NCBI GenBank assembly: GCA_040954595.2 | Contig: CM082589.2 | Location: 2,170,001-2,234,000, forward strand | Origin: Balanoglossus misakiensis | Lineage: Eukaryota; Hemichordata | Reading direction: 5' to 3' | DNA length: 64,000 nucleotides | Shown here: positions 13,278-28,300 of the stretch, piece by piece | Layout of the letters: every line of letters begins with the position of its first letter | How positions within the stretch are numbered: position 1 is the stretch's first letter | The notes under the pieces: model-generated | Seen by the model: the letters and a program-made list of their open reading frames with translations, nothing else | Told to the model about the DNA's origin: nothing | Database searches by the model: none | Position numbers and translations under genes: made by a program

Positions 13278-15572
13278 ATGGACCTTAACTTGGGTGTCCA
13301 GCAGTTTTGTGAGCTACATTCCATTACATGTTGGTAGTAAACCAGTTGCAGTCTTCCCATCAAGTATGGTTACATTAATAGCACATCAGGTTATATTTTC
13401 TGTTCATTGACATGTATTTATAGCTTCATTATACCGGTGCGAATAAATATGTATGTTACTTTGTAGTAATGGCCGAGATTGTCTGAATTGCAATTGGGAA
13501 ACTAGCCAAAAATTCCACAAGCAAAACGCTACACAACCCCCTCTGCTGAATGCAAATAAAATCACGAATGACGCTGTCCTTGATTCGGCAAAGAATGGCG
13601 CCATCTCAGCGGAAATAATGAACGTAGCCAAAAGACTAAAAGTTAATGCAACTAGCCTTTGCTGACCAAATACTCTGCTCTTGTGTACTTTATGGTGATC
13701 TTTTCCCAGTAAGTACTGAACTGTCGCCTGTAATTTTGGATCAGAAACGTCAAAATGGCTGTCAGGTAACCTCTGTGTACAAAAGGTACTGAGTCACATT
13801 ATTCTGATTATCTTGGATAATCTTCTGCCTGATGACATGTTATCGGAATTCTAATATCTGAAATAATCATGCTTGAGTCATTGAGGTTTCACTATCCAGA
13901 TATCTGTTCATTTGGATAACATATTGAAGGCAGACATCAGAACGTTTATTCTTTTGGGTATTAAAGTAGCTGTTTTAAAGTCATATAATGTCAGATAAAA
14001 TAGTAAACTAACAGGGATATGCCCAAGATCCATACATATTTTGATAATTAAACTGAGTACATGTCTGTCCGTTCCGCACAGCATGAACAAGATATTCCGC
14101 ACAATACATATATTATTAATCGGTAATAACATAGGATTTGTTTTCTTCATTTCAGACCAATCTTCTCAAAGACAGACACACTCCTTGCCTGCATCCATTT
14201 GTGAAATTGTTGTAGGCCAGTACTGAGTCAATAATAATTATAGGTCGACGTGTGTTCGAATCGACATTAAATGGGTTCAATTACAAGTCTTAAACTTTAT
14301 CGACACAGAAGGTCCAATATTTCCATTACTTTTATGGACAAGCTGTAAAGCAGCTTCAGACTCACTTCGTTTTTGATTTCACCAACTAATAATATTTAGT
14401 TGCGAAGCGCTTTAATTTCCTCTTAAAATATTACTTTGGAGTTGTCGGATTTATGAAGAGACGCTGAAGGCACGGCCACTTTCTACCCACTGCGCGGTTC
14501 CATTTGCCACATTGTGTTTTGGAGTGTAATAACCACACCGTTTCTTTGTGGGAATCATTAATTCCTAGATTAAATATGTGAATTAATCAGACGGGTGCTA
14601 TGTACGTTGTGATCCATGATCTAATTTGGAGTTACACAAGACATCGGCGCCGCCAACGGTTATGTTTAAAGAACAACGTTGTGTGAAAATTTAACTTGAG
14701 TTTTGTCAATATTGCTATTAGGGAGGTTGAACAAAATGCATTCCAGTTATCAAAACTTAGGGAAAAAACGATATACCCAGACACTGAACAAAGTTACTGA
14801 TTTATCAAAATAGATGTGAATTTAGAATAAGCAGAATGGATTCTACTTGATCGTACTGGTTTTCTCTTCACGCGCACGTTCGGGTACAGGAAAGACCCGC
14901 GGCGTCACTTCCGAGCAGACATCTCCAACGTGAGCGGGAGATATTAGTGTGCCACCAGAGAGTCTGGTCGCATTAATCCAGCCTTCCCAGTGCCCATGTC
15001 GTTCTCTGCCCAGAGGGAAATCTCACTAATTTATGATCCGCGCTCGAAATGTCACAAATTAACGACAATTAAATGCCATCTTGTTCAGATATTTTCAAGA
15101 TATTTTCACGAAAATTGTCAGCACTCATTTCGTTCAAATCAGCTCAGCTCCTCAAAGTTTCATTAATTGCTACAGAAAATATCGAAGCAGCTCCAAGCAT
15201 TTGAAGTAAATGTGGAGCTCATTTGTCTAACCCTGCCTTAATTATTATTTAAGAACCCGGGGCATACATCCACGGACATACTGACTTGATTCATTGATTA
15301 GCCAGTACCCTTGTTTCGGAAATGTCCTGGTACACAGGGTATATGGGTCACCACGAAAGGTTATTGCCATCCTGGAGAATGCCCATGTCCTATACGTCCC
15401 TACATCATTAGGCTCGTTAGTTCTTGTATGCATGTACGACTCCGGGACCGGCCCGGGAGAGAAAATTGGTGGTTGTTGCTATCAGTCGTTCAATGACTAG
15501 GCCAATACATCACACCGACCGCAATTGCAATCGATCAACATACATGTACATGCATGCGGGAGGATCTGAGGT

Positions 15573-15585
15573 GGGGGGGGGGGGG
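15573..15585. repeat. Poly-G run (13 G)
   Basis: Thirteen consecutive G on the + strand, next to a TACATGTACATGCATGC palindromic stretch. Confidence 0.9.
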
Positions 15586-18500
15586 AGTAGGGATGCAGAT
15601 GATGGACATGTGACTGTTTTCTTAACTATAGGTTGTAGACTGCAGCAACAGGAAAGCCAATACACATACGAGAACTGAGCAAACAGCGCTCTTCTAATTT
15701 GATATTCCTTTCGCAATCACTTTAACATGATCACGTAACTGTTATACAACATCTACAGCAAAAAACGTGGTAACAGAGATCGACGTTTCCCAGGACCTCT
15801 CCAGGTCAGCTCTGTGATATATCTTTCCAAACCTCAAACCTTTCCCCTCGTGCTGATTTGAAAATAAGTAATTTTGATATAAAAAGGTTACACGTATTAA
15901 ACTGTCGGTCTAATGTTTCCAGGCTTATTGCGTCAGCCGTCAATAGTGGCGACACTTTGTGCCCGGCGTATCCGCTTGCCGTCAAGATTGGCTTTAAATG
16001 GAGCAGTCAGGTCAAAGGAAGGTACACGCTGACAGTGATGTGAATGGCGAATTCGTGCGGGGACTGTTACTGATGTTTATTCGCGTCGTCGAGCGTGTGA
16101 CACAGACGATGGATGCTGAATGGCGAGAGCACTTTAGCAAGCGGTGTGCCGCGCGATGTCAAACACATGACGGGAAATGGCTTTGTTGGAAAGGACGTAA
16201 TGCCAGAGACCCTTTGACCCGTGCAAGAATGGGCCCAGTTTTCACCCTGGCTTTGCTGATGGATACTGACACCTTGATACAAGGCGTTCTTTGACTAAGT
16301 GACATTGTGTCTAGTCATAGCTCACACTTTTCATCACGATGGCACTCTCATCAGACTGACGCAGCGATTGTCCTAATTCATACCACAGACTTCCTAAATA
16401 TTCAACATCAACTACTCAGCAAATTCATTCTAGCGACAGAATTTAAAATGCCTCGTACGTAACATTAAAGTTTAAAACGAGCGATGTCTGTACAGTCATT
16501 CACGCGAGATGGAGTTATTTCCTCCTCAAGGTCCTACGCAAAAATCAATGTAACGCTTCTGGCTGTCGATGTCAAACTCAATCGTTTTACTATGTGTGGA
16601 TGCCAAAACGATAACATACATTCAGTCCGCAATTGATCTTGTCAAGATGTGACGTCTCCACAAGAAGAACATGCTAACTATAGGAACGCTTTTGACCACT
16701 TTACACTATTTTTGTATTTTCCACTCAAATGATCGATGTGAAGCTGTGGGATGAATAGGTGTTTCCTGTAAGGCTGTCAGAAAATTGGAAATAGTCCACT
16801 TGATTTGGTCTCCCTGGTTAAATTTAGTTTTACTAATTCCACAGAAAGATCAATATGCTTTTGCTTACCTCGGGCATGATATTAAAGCGGATAATCACTC
16901 GTCGCTTCCAATGTCCGTTTACTAACAATAGTAGGCGAATGCGGCTGCTCATGTACAGTTCACGGGGATGACAGTGTATACATCTCTAGTGTCGTCGACG
17001 ATGGACTGAATGTACCGGCTGTATCTGGAGCAATGGCAAACCACGAAACCCTGGATTCATCAAGTTCACAGCAAGGGACAGGCAGCGAATGTGACTGAAG
17101 TCGGTGTGGGGGAATGGTTAAATTGGGTCGTACGGTCAAAACGCCACCACGCGTCAATTTAATAAAATCTATTCACATACATGTATACCAGTGGTAGGTA
17201 CACGCATTACCACGCTGTACAAATTTTAATTGTATACTGCAGAACTATTAGTTTCTGCGTCGTCATCTTTTAGAGTGGGAATTTGACATATGAGAAATAG
17301 AGAAATAACGAAAACATAAATTGTTATGGTAAATCCTGTTTTATCACCGTTTTTTGTTCATAAAAATAGCCCGAAACATGTGCATGGCTGTAAGCCTCTG
17401 ACTGACAAAGGCATTAAAATTGTGAAGGACGGCAAACATATGCCATTGCTCTAGTCAGCAGCTTTAACGATGCCGTGAATGTGATTTCTGTAATGGGGGA
17501 ACAAGTGACAATGTCAAGGCAAGGACTCTCGAACTGCTTCATTATTGGTTTTACGATACAAACCCTGGGACCATCGGCGTTCCTCTTACATGTAATGTAT
17601 GCTAACACTCGCTGAAGCGAAAACGCGTGTATCGAGTGGACGTACTGCGACACAGACGTCAAACAATATTGTGGTCTTAAAATGGTGCATTATAATAGTG
17701 AACATTTTGTCAATATAGTGACTTCCGCCTGTCTAGTCGACACTGTTCAATATAAAAAATACACGTACCTCAATATTAGTTTAGCTGCAATTTATGCCAT
17801 GACGAATAACACCAAGCGAATAATATTCACATAAATTCAGTTTCATAAACTAGTTGTTGAAGACGTGCCGTAAAGTGCTATAATAATATGAATTACAATA
17901 AAACAGGAGCACGCGGTGGTAGCTATAGATACCGTCCTAAAACATGGAGAGCACAACACACAGCCAGTTCTGATCTCACAAAACAAACTCCTCACGTTAC
18001 ATGTTCTCGCTTTGCTCACTTCATTCATATTTGATTTCAATATGCATTATTTGCCATTTCCATTAACGCACAATGTAACACAACATAGCGACGCTCTTTC
18101 AATATTAACACAAAACACATACGAGGCTTCGTCAGCGATGGGAATACGACCCACCATTCAGTGGTTGAGTTGAGAGCTTCAAATATTGGATTTGCCGACT
18201 CAAGTGACAGAGATCTCATGCCCAGTTTTATGGTTTATATATTCCGGAGGTTTAGTCATCAAGTAGCATATATTGCAAGTTTAGTGTTACGGCAGAGTTT
18301 GTTATACAATCCAGGTATTAGGAGACAACTACAGCCGCCAGGATCACATAGCTTGGATTTTAATATCGTCAGGGTTTTGTAGCGGTGTGCCACTGGAACC
18401 TATACCAATCAGAATTTGTCTCTATGGAACTAATTTCTTGATTCAAATAAAGACGATACCATTCAAGAATAGTAAACTTGCTGCACAAGTATGGTTTTGG

Positions 18501-20249
18501 TTGTAAAATGGCAAGTTTTGGCTTCATGTTAGTGAACAGGGACCATTTATGACTACACAAGGCAAATTGAACTGTTTGACCCCAGATAAAAGCTCGTCAT
18601 TTGTTCACATTTTACGACCCTGATATTACGTGATCAGATTTATCCCATGAAAAATAAACCGACGTCAATGGCGTTTAGAATTAGACGGTTTATCCACCTG
18701 AAAAAAGTACATGTGTACTGTCACACAGGGACCACTAAAACTTTACACGAATACAATCAACATCTTCTTCACTTTAAATCGGTTGGAAAGTGTTTGCCGC
18801 AGTTGCTTGTACTTTTTATCAGTTAAATTTTCACAGTAGAGTAACTCCAGTCAGATACATGTGTCTCAAACAGCCATTTTGTGAATTTTATTACTTGTAT
18901 TGAAATATGGGAGCAAACAGACATCGATAGATTAATTTGACATATATTTTGGCTTGCAAGTTTGGTATGCCAATATCAGACTTAGCATACTCACTTAAAG
19001 CGCTATTTGGTGTTTGTTTGTCCATAAAATATGCAATGTACACATGTTAACGATTTTATTGGGTGTAATTACTGTGTTCGTAGGACAATTATGTGGACAT
19101 AAATTCATTTATAATGAAAAGTTATAACCACAGTCAAACCTGTGCACAATTTCATGTATGAACAGCTGGCGAAAATTATCTTTGAAGAAACGAGAGAGGG
19201 GTCTTTCAAGTGGGCAGCCCAGTTTGTAGTCAACCTTGGAGATCCTGAACCAAAAATTTGTTTCAAATCAATGACACTCTTCCGAAACAATTAGATTTTG
19301 TAATACATGGCCACAATGACCCCATCATGAAGAAAATCGTCCAGACATGAAAAAGACTGATGGTGACCACATTGGATCATGTTGACATGCCTATCTAGTT
19401 CATAGTACATGCATGAACGTAGCCCAACACGTATAGGTTCACATACTTCGGCGGTGACACCAGTCTACCGCAAACTACGTGTATGATACATGAAACACCT
19501 TATGTGCATTTTTCTCCCCCAGATATAGCAGCAGTTCATTAGCAACTGTCGGCGTGGACAAACGATTATTTTTATTGATAGGAACATCTCTCTGTGAACA
19601 GAGGCACCGGTAGTATGTACCACCCCGTGTGCTTGCCGACACTTAACACCCACACGAAATAATATCCGACACTGAGAACTCGATATTAATTTCCCTAATA
19701 TCCATGGCAACAGGGTGGATCAAAGCGCTAATAAAGAATATGAATTATTATTGTATTGTGTACATTCACTTTACATGACTGCATCTCTCCCAGGATTCAG
19801 CGAACGCGATCTAGCACATTCAAAGTTGACCTCCCCGTGGAGAGGGCATACCAAATGATAGTGTAATCTAAGGCATTAGAAAATCTTTTTGTATAAAATG
19901 CATGATGTAATACGTTGTAGTCAGTACAGTGCTAATAGTAGTCATCACTGAATAGTAACTTTAAAGTGATACTTTTGCCATATTCTAATTTGGTGCATTT
20001 ATCCAAAACTCAGTACTGGATCATATATGCACTGGTCCATACAGCTACATTGTATTGGTATTTCTGTGTGTTTAAGCCACAATTAATGAATGTAGGTTAA
20101 GTTTTGACAGATATTGCAAACCAACGATCGAGTTGTAGTCAAAAGTTTGTCTTTGAGTCGCAAATGACATCCATGTGGTAAACACCAAACGTCACTCTAC
20201 AAATTCTCCAGACATGAATCAGTCGTCATGTCTACATCCGATAAATTTA

Positions 20250-20519
20250 TCACGGTGACGAAGATGGGAAAGCTGGTGCGTAATGAGGTATACGCATGTA
20301 GTCTTGTGACTTGACGGCCATGCCCTGTATGTCGTCCATACAGAAAAGGTCATCGCCAGCAAGAGGGATCGTTGTTTCACCAGTCCACATGGCTCTCAAG
20401 GTCGTTTCGTGCACAAACGACACATGGTAATGCCAACCTTCTGGGCCTAAGGGGTTTGAAAGCCCTATATTTACACGAGTATGCCAATCATCTTTACTAA
20501 TACCGCAATGTTTTTGCAT
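20250..20519 (-). CDS. Uncharacterised minus-strand ORF, 89 codons, possible terminal exon
   Basis: The minus-strand frame reads MQKHCGISKDDWHTRVNIGL... and ends TGA. A plausible acceptor, CATTTGTTTTAG, lies upstream at 20563, but an in-frame TAA separates it from the ATG. The codon and residue mix looks protein-like. No family is recognised. Confidence 0.13.
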   Translation of the reverse strand: MQKHCGISKDDWHTRVNIGLSNPLGPEGWHYHVSFVHETTLRAMWTGETTIPLAGDDLFCMDDIQGMAVKSQDYMRIPHYAPAFPSSSP

Positions 20520-23500
20520 GATTCGTCCCTTCAGATGTTACATATTGATTTTTCAAATCCCCCTAAAACAAATGAGCACAGATAATTTAAATGTCACGAA
20601 CATTCAGTTCCTTTAAGATCCGCCATCGAAATTGATACAAAGCGCCGTCATTAAATAGACACACATGAATATAATTTAATGAGAACTTTTGAACATTACC
20701 GTTATTGCTGCAATTTCTAGTTGATGGTAAAGATACCAACTCTGAAATTGCAATACAAACCACTCGAGTATTTTCAGTACAATTGCAACTAATATTAGTT
20801 AAACAAAGATGCCAAGGACCAAAGTATATTTTGTTATACAGATAGTCCAAAATACATAAAACAATATTGACGTTAACCTTGTTTTAGTAAATATTTACTT
20901 TCAGGATTCACCAACTGTGAAATATCACTGTTGGAAGTGACATCCTTCGCGTCGACAACATGTCAATTGCAAGGTTAATTGAACATGTGCATGTATGATA
21001 ACTGTAGGGAACATGCTATGTAGCCAAGTACGAGATATTTAGGTTCGTTATCATAGTCAACAAGAGGAGCAGATCCTTGGAATCTGTCAACGCCGCGCAG
21101 TAACGTTGAATTTGAAGGCTAATTTCATGGCCTGGTATCTCAATCGCAAAAAGTTTCAAATGGCTTACATGATAACTCATAAAAACATGTTGCAACATTT
21201 CCTTCCAACCAGAATGATTCATTGGATCATTGTGTGTGCATTGTTCCCACAGTTAATCCAAGCTCTTCCGACAAATGTGAGATTGATAATGGTATAGTGT
21301 TATTTTAGTTTGTTATCTCCTGCAGGGAAAATAGTCGCAGCTGTCAAAGTTTCTAGTCTCATACATGTAGGTATATGTCCTGATGTCGGCAGCTACATTG
21401 AGAAAATAAAACATGTATAGTTACTGATAATTGTTATTGCAAGAAAATACTGAATTTAGTTTCTGGTAGAACAGAAATGATGTTCATGTTTTCCCAAAGT
21501 TTACTGAATATGGATGTGGTACGCATGACATGCATACCATTAATGGTGACGGGGACAAAGTGGTTTGAATGCCGCCATTTTCCTAACTGTTTTGTTTTAC
21601 ACAGGATTTCAGTTATTACACCACGATTCACTCTCTTTCAACATCGCTGTCTTTAAAAGTGCGCCTGAAAGTTGTTGAAATTTAATATATCATGAACAGG
21701 CTACTTACGTCATTTAATAGAAACTCTCCATATCAGAAAACAGGAACGATTCGTCGGGCCGACGTCAAAGAAACGCCGACAGAGTCGCAATATTATTTTA
21801 TCGAGTGGACTCTCCATGATAATTTCTCTTTCATATTTCAAGTATTCATCGTGATGAAAACTGTGTCCAATAGCCGATATTATTGCCTATACGGGGTTTA
21901 ATTACTTTAAATTTAGTAAACAGGATACGAGTCTGTCGCTTATATCCTCTCTTTCATATCTTTCAACTAGTAAAATGAAACTGAATGGAATTCCATGGAA
22001 CGTGTTGTGTTATCGGTGCCATACTGTCGCACAACGAACATTTGAAAGCGAGTAGGAGAATTCCTGTTTATGATGTTGTCTGTGGGACGCATAGTGGTAT
22101 TCAGTGAAAAATTATATTGCAAAATATTCACAAGGATTAAAGTGGTAATTCTAGCCTCCAGAACGACAATGCTAATATCTGCATTTAGTGAATCTTTTAA
22201 AGATTTTTTTTCAGGTATAAACAAAGCAACAATGTACTAAATATTATGAACATGCTTACTGTTATTTTTAAAAATCCAAAGTGCTTGAATAGGGCGTAAA
22301 AAACAATGTGGTGACCACAATAGAAAAATGTTTTTCAGAGAAATCCGACCATGTGGAACAAGCAGTACAGCGCTTCAGCGGATGTATTCAAACCGGATGT
22401 GTAATCTGCCGTGTTAACATGGCGCCATCTGCAGGGATCTATACTCAGCTTGCTCGGCAACACATCGGAGTTTAGAACAGTGAATGAGATACTTCAACCA
22501 GACTGTGTTCCTTTCCCTATAGCTTGCTTTTTGTGTTGGCACATAAATAGTGTTTCCGTAATTCCATGTTATATATGGGGCGTGTCTCTCTTTACGTAAA
22601 TGACAGTGCAAAACTGCTTCCTGAGCTTTCACTGCGTTAGAATGACCGAAATAAATTGCATTGGCTTTATCAATTCTATGGATTACTATATTTTCTGTAT
22701 CAATTAATATTTCACTAGTACCAAACAACATGCGCTTAGCAGCTATCCGGGTGAAAGGTCGTTGCTATTGAGATATTATTGGACTTTTCCTATCGATTGT
22801 TAAAATGGCTACCTGTATCTGTAGCTTTACTCTGAGTGCCATTACAGCTTTTCAACGCAAAATTGGCGCCACTTACAGACATCTTAAAGTCTCCTCACGT
22901 GTATATCCAGGTTCCAATTAGCCTTTCTCTTCAATGTGTGTAGTACTTTGGGGATTTCTGAAATAGAGTCATTATCAAAACCCTGGCACTTCACACGCAA
23001 GGTCTGACAGTGATTTTTTAGTTGACATCACTATATTGGATAAATAGGCAGTTGGAATTTGAGACAGCCTTTCCATGCAAATCTCATGTCTGTCTGTCTG
23101 CAGAAAGCTCAGAATTAACTTCACTGTCAGTGAGTTTCAGAGCACCGCAAAAAATGCGAATCGTGAAAGGACGCTAATATTTTTAAAGGTTAAAGTCATA
23201 GAAAGGTTGACGATGCATTATAGTGGTGGCATTTGTGCCGGTCACACGTGTTGCGAAAACCAAGCATGTATCTCACGTAAATGTTACCGGGTTATGACAA
23301 CTTATACTTTTTCTTTGTGTCGTCTGTCCATCAGACAATAGTGAACTGATGCGTACAGAGCAGCAGGTTGGCACAAGTCCCCCTCGATTATATATTTGTG
23401 TATAGCACGCTTATTCTACAAATAAAAAAGCGGATTAGCAACGCACATGTAAATACATGTTTGGACAGCTAGATTTACGTGCATGCATCTGACTGCGAAA

Positions 23501-25306
23501 ACCATCAATTGTATATTCATCCCTTGGGTTTATTCAAAGGCGCCTGGTCATGTAGCTATAGTTTTCAAGAAGTCTGTTTTGTGTTAGGCGTCCCAAATGG
23601 TGGCATTCAATCTACAAAACATTCGCAATTAATTTGAAGTGATTCTCTGAACACAATCGTCATGAGACGTGGAAAGTATGTAATGTGTTGAACTTCGTCG
23701 GCTGTGTCAGGGCTGACTACAGCAACGCGTTCGGGGAGAATGGTTTGAAAGACCTTGTTACACCTCCCTGGAGAGGAGACTTCTTTCGTGGAGTTATTGT
23801 CAGTTTGTATGGATTTCCTTGTAGACGTTTCTGCGAATAACATAAAGCTATCTGCATGAGTGGCAATGGGAAAGTCATGGTGACACTTCTACTAAGTCAA
23901 ATCCACAGGCCTTAAAATTTATTCTTATTGTGGTTCACTTGAGAAATGTCAGGCTGTAGATGATTTTTCTCTGTTGGAGTTAATCCTAAGAGAAACAGAT
24001 ATCGTAAAAAGAAACAGCTGTATCTGGCATCAGTTTCTACTCATGAATTAAACGGGTTGGTTTAAAATAAAACAGGAAATTTATCACATGATATTCATTC
24101 TGCTTTGACAAGAAAACTGAGCAAACTCCCAAAATTTCGAAGGGTCAAAAGGGCATCCAATGTCAATTCTTTTACAGTCGTACCTATCCATCTATGTTTC
24201 GCTGTCGTTCTACCTAACCGAACCTTTATTCGACGTACCAATCAGTCTAAATGCTACACCAATTAGCGTACTACTACTAGGCTAATTAGTTGACAGCGCC
24301 CCGATATAACTAGATTGATAGCCACATTAGAGTTACAAGCGCCTGTTTCCATCCGTAATGTGCGCTGCCTTGCAAAACCCATGTCGATACCCAATTCTTG
24401 CCCAAAATTGATTAATTGACCATCAACTTATCATGAATGGTCGAATGGATATAAAATAACCGAGAGTAAATAAATGGAGGATGAAAAATACGACCATTAT
24501 TAACCTATAGATGGAAATCGTAAAATATAAGCATTGATTGATTTGAGGGTCTTGGTACACAGAGCACAAGTAGCAAAATAGTGATTCCTTATAAATGTAG
24601 ATAGATATTAGCGATGTTTATAACATCTCTAGGGTAAGCCAAGAGACATTTGAGAAAGATTAAACGTCTAAGCAGCAAAATGCGTTCTTAATATGTCGGG
24701 CATTCACTAGCTTATTGGCAGTGATATGCTTTGAATGTCTGCTTCGAAATATATGATTTGTTTTAGTTTGCAGGGATAAAATCATCATCCGCGGACCTCG
24801 TCGACGAGAATTGTTTCCACTTTTAAGACGTCGGTGTCAGATAATTATCAGTTAACTCCACCCCTTACCGTCTGCTCCTCGCTCAACAACGTTAATGGGG
24901 TTACTAAGCTGGCAGTGAACTGTCACTATGTCCATAGTCTATTTTTATCCTTGGACAGTTTCCAAGCAAGCACTTGAAATCTCTAAAAGTTTTCAATGGG
25001 TTTTGTCAATTCCTTACTCAAAAATCAGACTCAGTATGAAAACGAGAAATTTCTACGCCATGAATTCTGTTAACGGCCCACTTTCATCTGCCAGGGTCAT
25101 TGTGTGGGATAATGCCACTCATGACTACGCTTTGATGGAATATAAACGTGCTGAAGTGCGTCTTACACACACGTTATCTCAGACATACACAATTAGGTTG
25201 CAGACATGCTTACTCCACTGGAGTATAGTGCCTCTTAGGCTCTTACTTGTGTTGATTGATCGTTGAAGTCTCTGGGCCATTGGCAAACTGGTTTCAATAG
25301 CAAGGC

Positions 25307-25345
25307 TTGCGAAGCAAAAATATTACAGACAAAAATATTACAGAC
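25307..25345. repeat. Short tandem repeat, AAAATATTACAGACA unit
   Basis: A 15-bp unit occurs twice in a row with a partial third unit. Confidence 0.7.
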
Positions 25346-28300
25346 AGAACTAGCACGGGAAAAAGCACAGGTCAGCGAACCTCAATGCGGCGAAGAAGGT
25401 TCACACACTTCAGATGTTCGTGTCATACAAAGTCAATTGCGAAGCAGATAGAATTTTCACACGGGAATACCGCAATCAGGGTACTTGCAGGCAAGTTGAA
25501 CGAATCATTTGGTGAAAACATTTTCTCCTCGAATTACTGATTACAGACACTCTAGGCACAAAGTCAACAGATTGGATGGATTGGATGAGATGCCCCTGCT
25601 ACGGTGCCTGACAATAATGAAAGCAAAAATAAAACTTCTCTGAATGTAAAACAGACTTTTACCTAATATGAATTATTGCTGTAATTCACCAATTAAGCTT
25701 AAGACGAAATTCTGGTAATTGAATATTTAATGGTAAGCTAATCCCAAACGTACAATATTTCAATATGCCAGACTCTGTTGTATCAATTACTCTCACGTCA
25801 ATATCGGTATCCAGTCATTCCCATGTCCTGGTTTGTCTGTGCATGTCCAAATCCCGGTGCTCGATCACATAAATCTGCATATCTCATCATTTTTCAAAAA
25901 CCTATTTGAAGACATTCCCCGGCTATCATAAATTCCACTGTCAATCCCACACCTGCCCTAACTATATCTTCACCTGCACCTTAATATCACCAAATGACTG
26001 TTTTTTGTACCGACCAGTCTTGTCTTCTGCTATCGGCAAAAATAAGCTTACATCCATTCTTGAATATTATATGATGTATTCAGAATTTTTCTAGCAGAGG
26101 ATTAATACTGCTTTAGAACCATAAATGTCAGGTATAACAAACATGGCAGAAAGTAATTATACGTACAAAGGTGGCACCGTATAGACATCTCTTTGATCGA
26201 GGATTATGCGGGATCGTGTAAATCAATAGGCTTGCCAATTACTATTTTGCAAAAAAAAAGAGAATTATATTGGAATGCAATACGAGTGGACTGATACGCC
26301 ATATGTATAGAAATGAACAAAGCCGTTGCATATTTTTATATATCATATTTTAAATCCCCAGCTAGATGTATTTGATACTTTTATTTACATTATCAATAGT
26401 AACTTGCGAATAGGTTTTATATTCTGGCAGTATATCACGCCATTTTAGCTCATGTTTCATTTTGCTATATAAAATACTTTTGCGACGATTAAGCAATGTT
26501 CTGCTAGTTTGATTAGAAATTTCAAAAGACCGAGTTTCTCTTTTTAACCATGGAAAAACTCATGACAAACTATGTAATCCTTACAGTTAGAAAGCTAAAC
26601 CATAAGACATAAACTACTACCGTATATCTTTGGGGGGTTTTCTCTTGCTGTATACATTTTGTCAATAAGCTTTCCCGGACACGGTGAGTATACCAGACTT
26701 TTACGAGAACTTTCTGTGAGTGAAACCATCTGAACACTTAAATCCCAGTGACCCAGACACAGTCGATCGATTTCTGCCAATCCGACGCGCTTATTAAGAG
26801 GCACGTATATATTGTGTGATTCCTATAATATGCTTCCAAAAATAGAGTAGTTCGATAAAATGTTTTCTGCGATTCTACCTTTACTGGTGTATGTCTTGAT
26901 GACGTAACAATGTTGTGAACAAAATCTCAACATAGCCATACAGTTACACGAAGCATCGTGTACAGGTATTATCTTCAAGCACTGTTCTATGAAATTTTAC
27001 AAAAAAACACAACCCACAAAGGAAAGAACAGTGCATCACATTTGTAGAGAACGCATTGTGTTTGAATCAGTCCGGGCAACAGAAGGCAAACGGGCGCAAA
27101 CATGCAACACATGTTGCCGTTTGACATTGAAAAAAAACTTTAGTGAAATGGAAGTCGTGGGTCAGGGAAAGGTCGCAACGAATTACATCGGGATTGTTTG
27201 ATTGAAAGACGATGAAATAATGTCAGCCGTGTTTGCAATTTACAGAAAGTGTTCCATGGACTTATTGACTCCAGTAACTTCATTTCAATCCCCCCTCCCC
27301 CGAAATAAAAGGAACTGTCGTCACAATACCCAACCCAACATGTGGCAGGTACGAAAACCAATTCAAGAGGGTCTTTGCGTCGAATTTTTACCATACCGTA
27401 AAACAGTAGTGCTATATGAGTCATGGTTTAGGTTGAATTACTTCATCAGAGCTTTTTTGTAACAACTGTTTGTTTTATATATCAAGTGTAACCAACCCTT
27501 CCGGCGGATTGATAGAAATGAGGTTGGCACATGAGCATAAGGTCTGCCTGTGCCTAATGTGAGTTGCCTGGGTTTTTGCGGCGAGATCTACCGAACAGTT
27601 TGTTTTTTGTCGTTTCTGTCGTTAACGCGGGAAATGACTTGTAAATCACTGGAAAACATAAATTCTACTCACAGAGTTTCGGGTTCAGATCGAAGCACAA
27701 AATCGAGCGAACGAAGTATTCCAACGACGAAGTAGCAGTAGCTATGGCTGCTTCAAATCGTGACGCGTATAGGATTGAATATCGCTATGCAGTGCACATC
27801 AATACACAGCCGCGTCTCATTTGCATATCAAGCGCGAGACAGTCTACTTTAAAATAGCGCATCGTTTGACTTTGCCGGCGCACGTCAAAAACATGTGTTT
27901 AAGAGCATTGAAAAAGCGCAATGGGGTCGCACCACTCGACCACGGAAGTGCTTAATTGTATAATTGCTTGCGAACGCGCCTAGGGAACATTACTGGAACA
28001 CTCACCATGCAGGTAATTGTTGTCTGTTCTATGAAGTCAGACCTGCAGGCTAGTTGAAATTGTTGTCTAGATTATCCTCGGACTCGGTAAGCGTATGTCA
28101 TTGTCGCCGCCAATGTTCTGTTGGTGAACAGTAAAATTAATGCGATTACCCGCAAAATCATAACTACGACATAAAAATAAACGGAACAAAATTTAATTGG
28201 TTCCATAGGATGTATAATTAATAGGATATCAATAACACAGACTGGTTTATGTGATGGCATTCATTTGGCCTCACTTCGCCGTCACTTCTGAGGAAAATAT

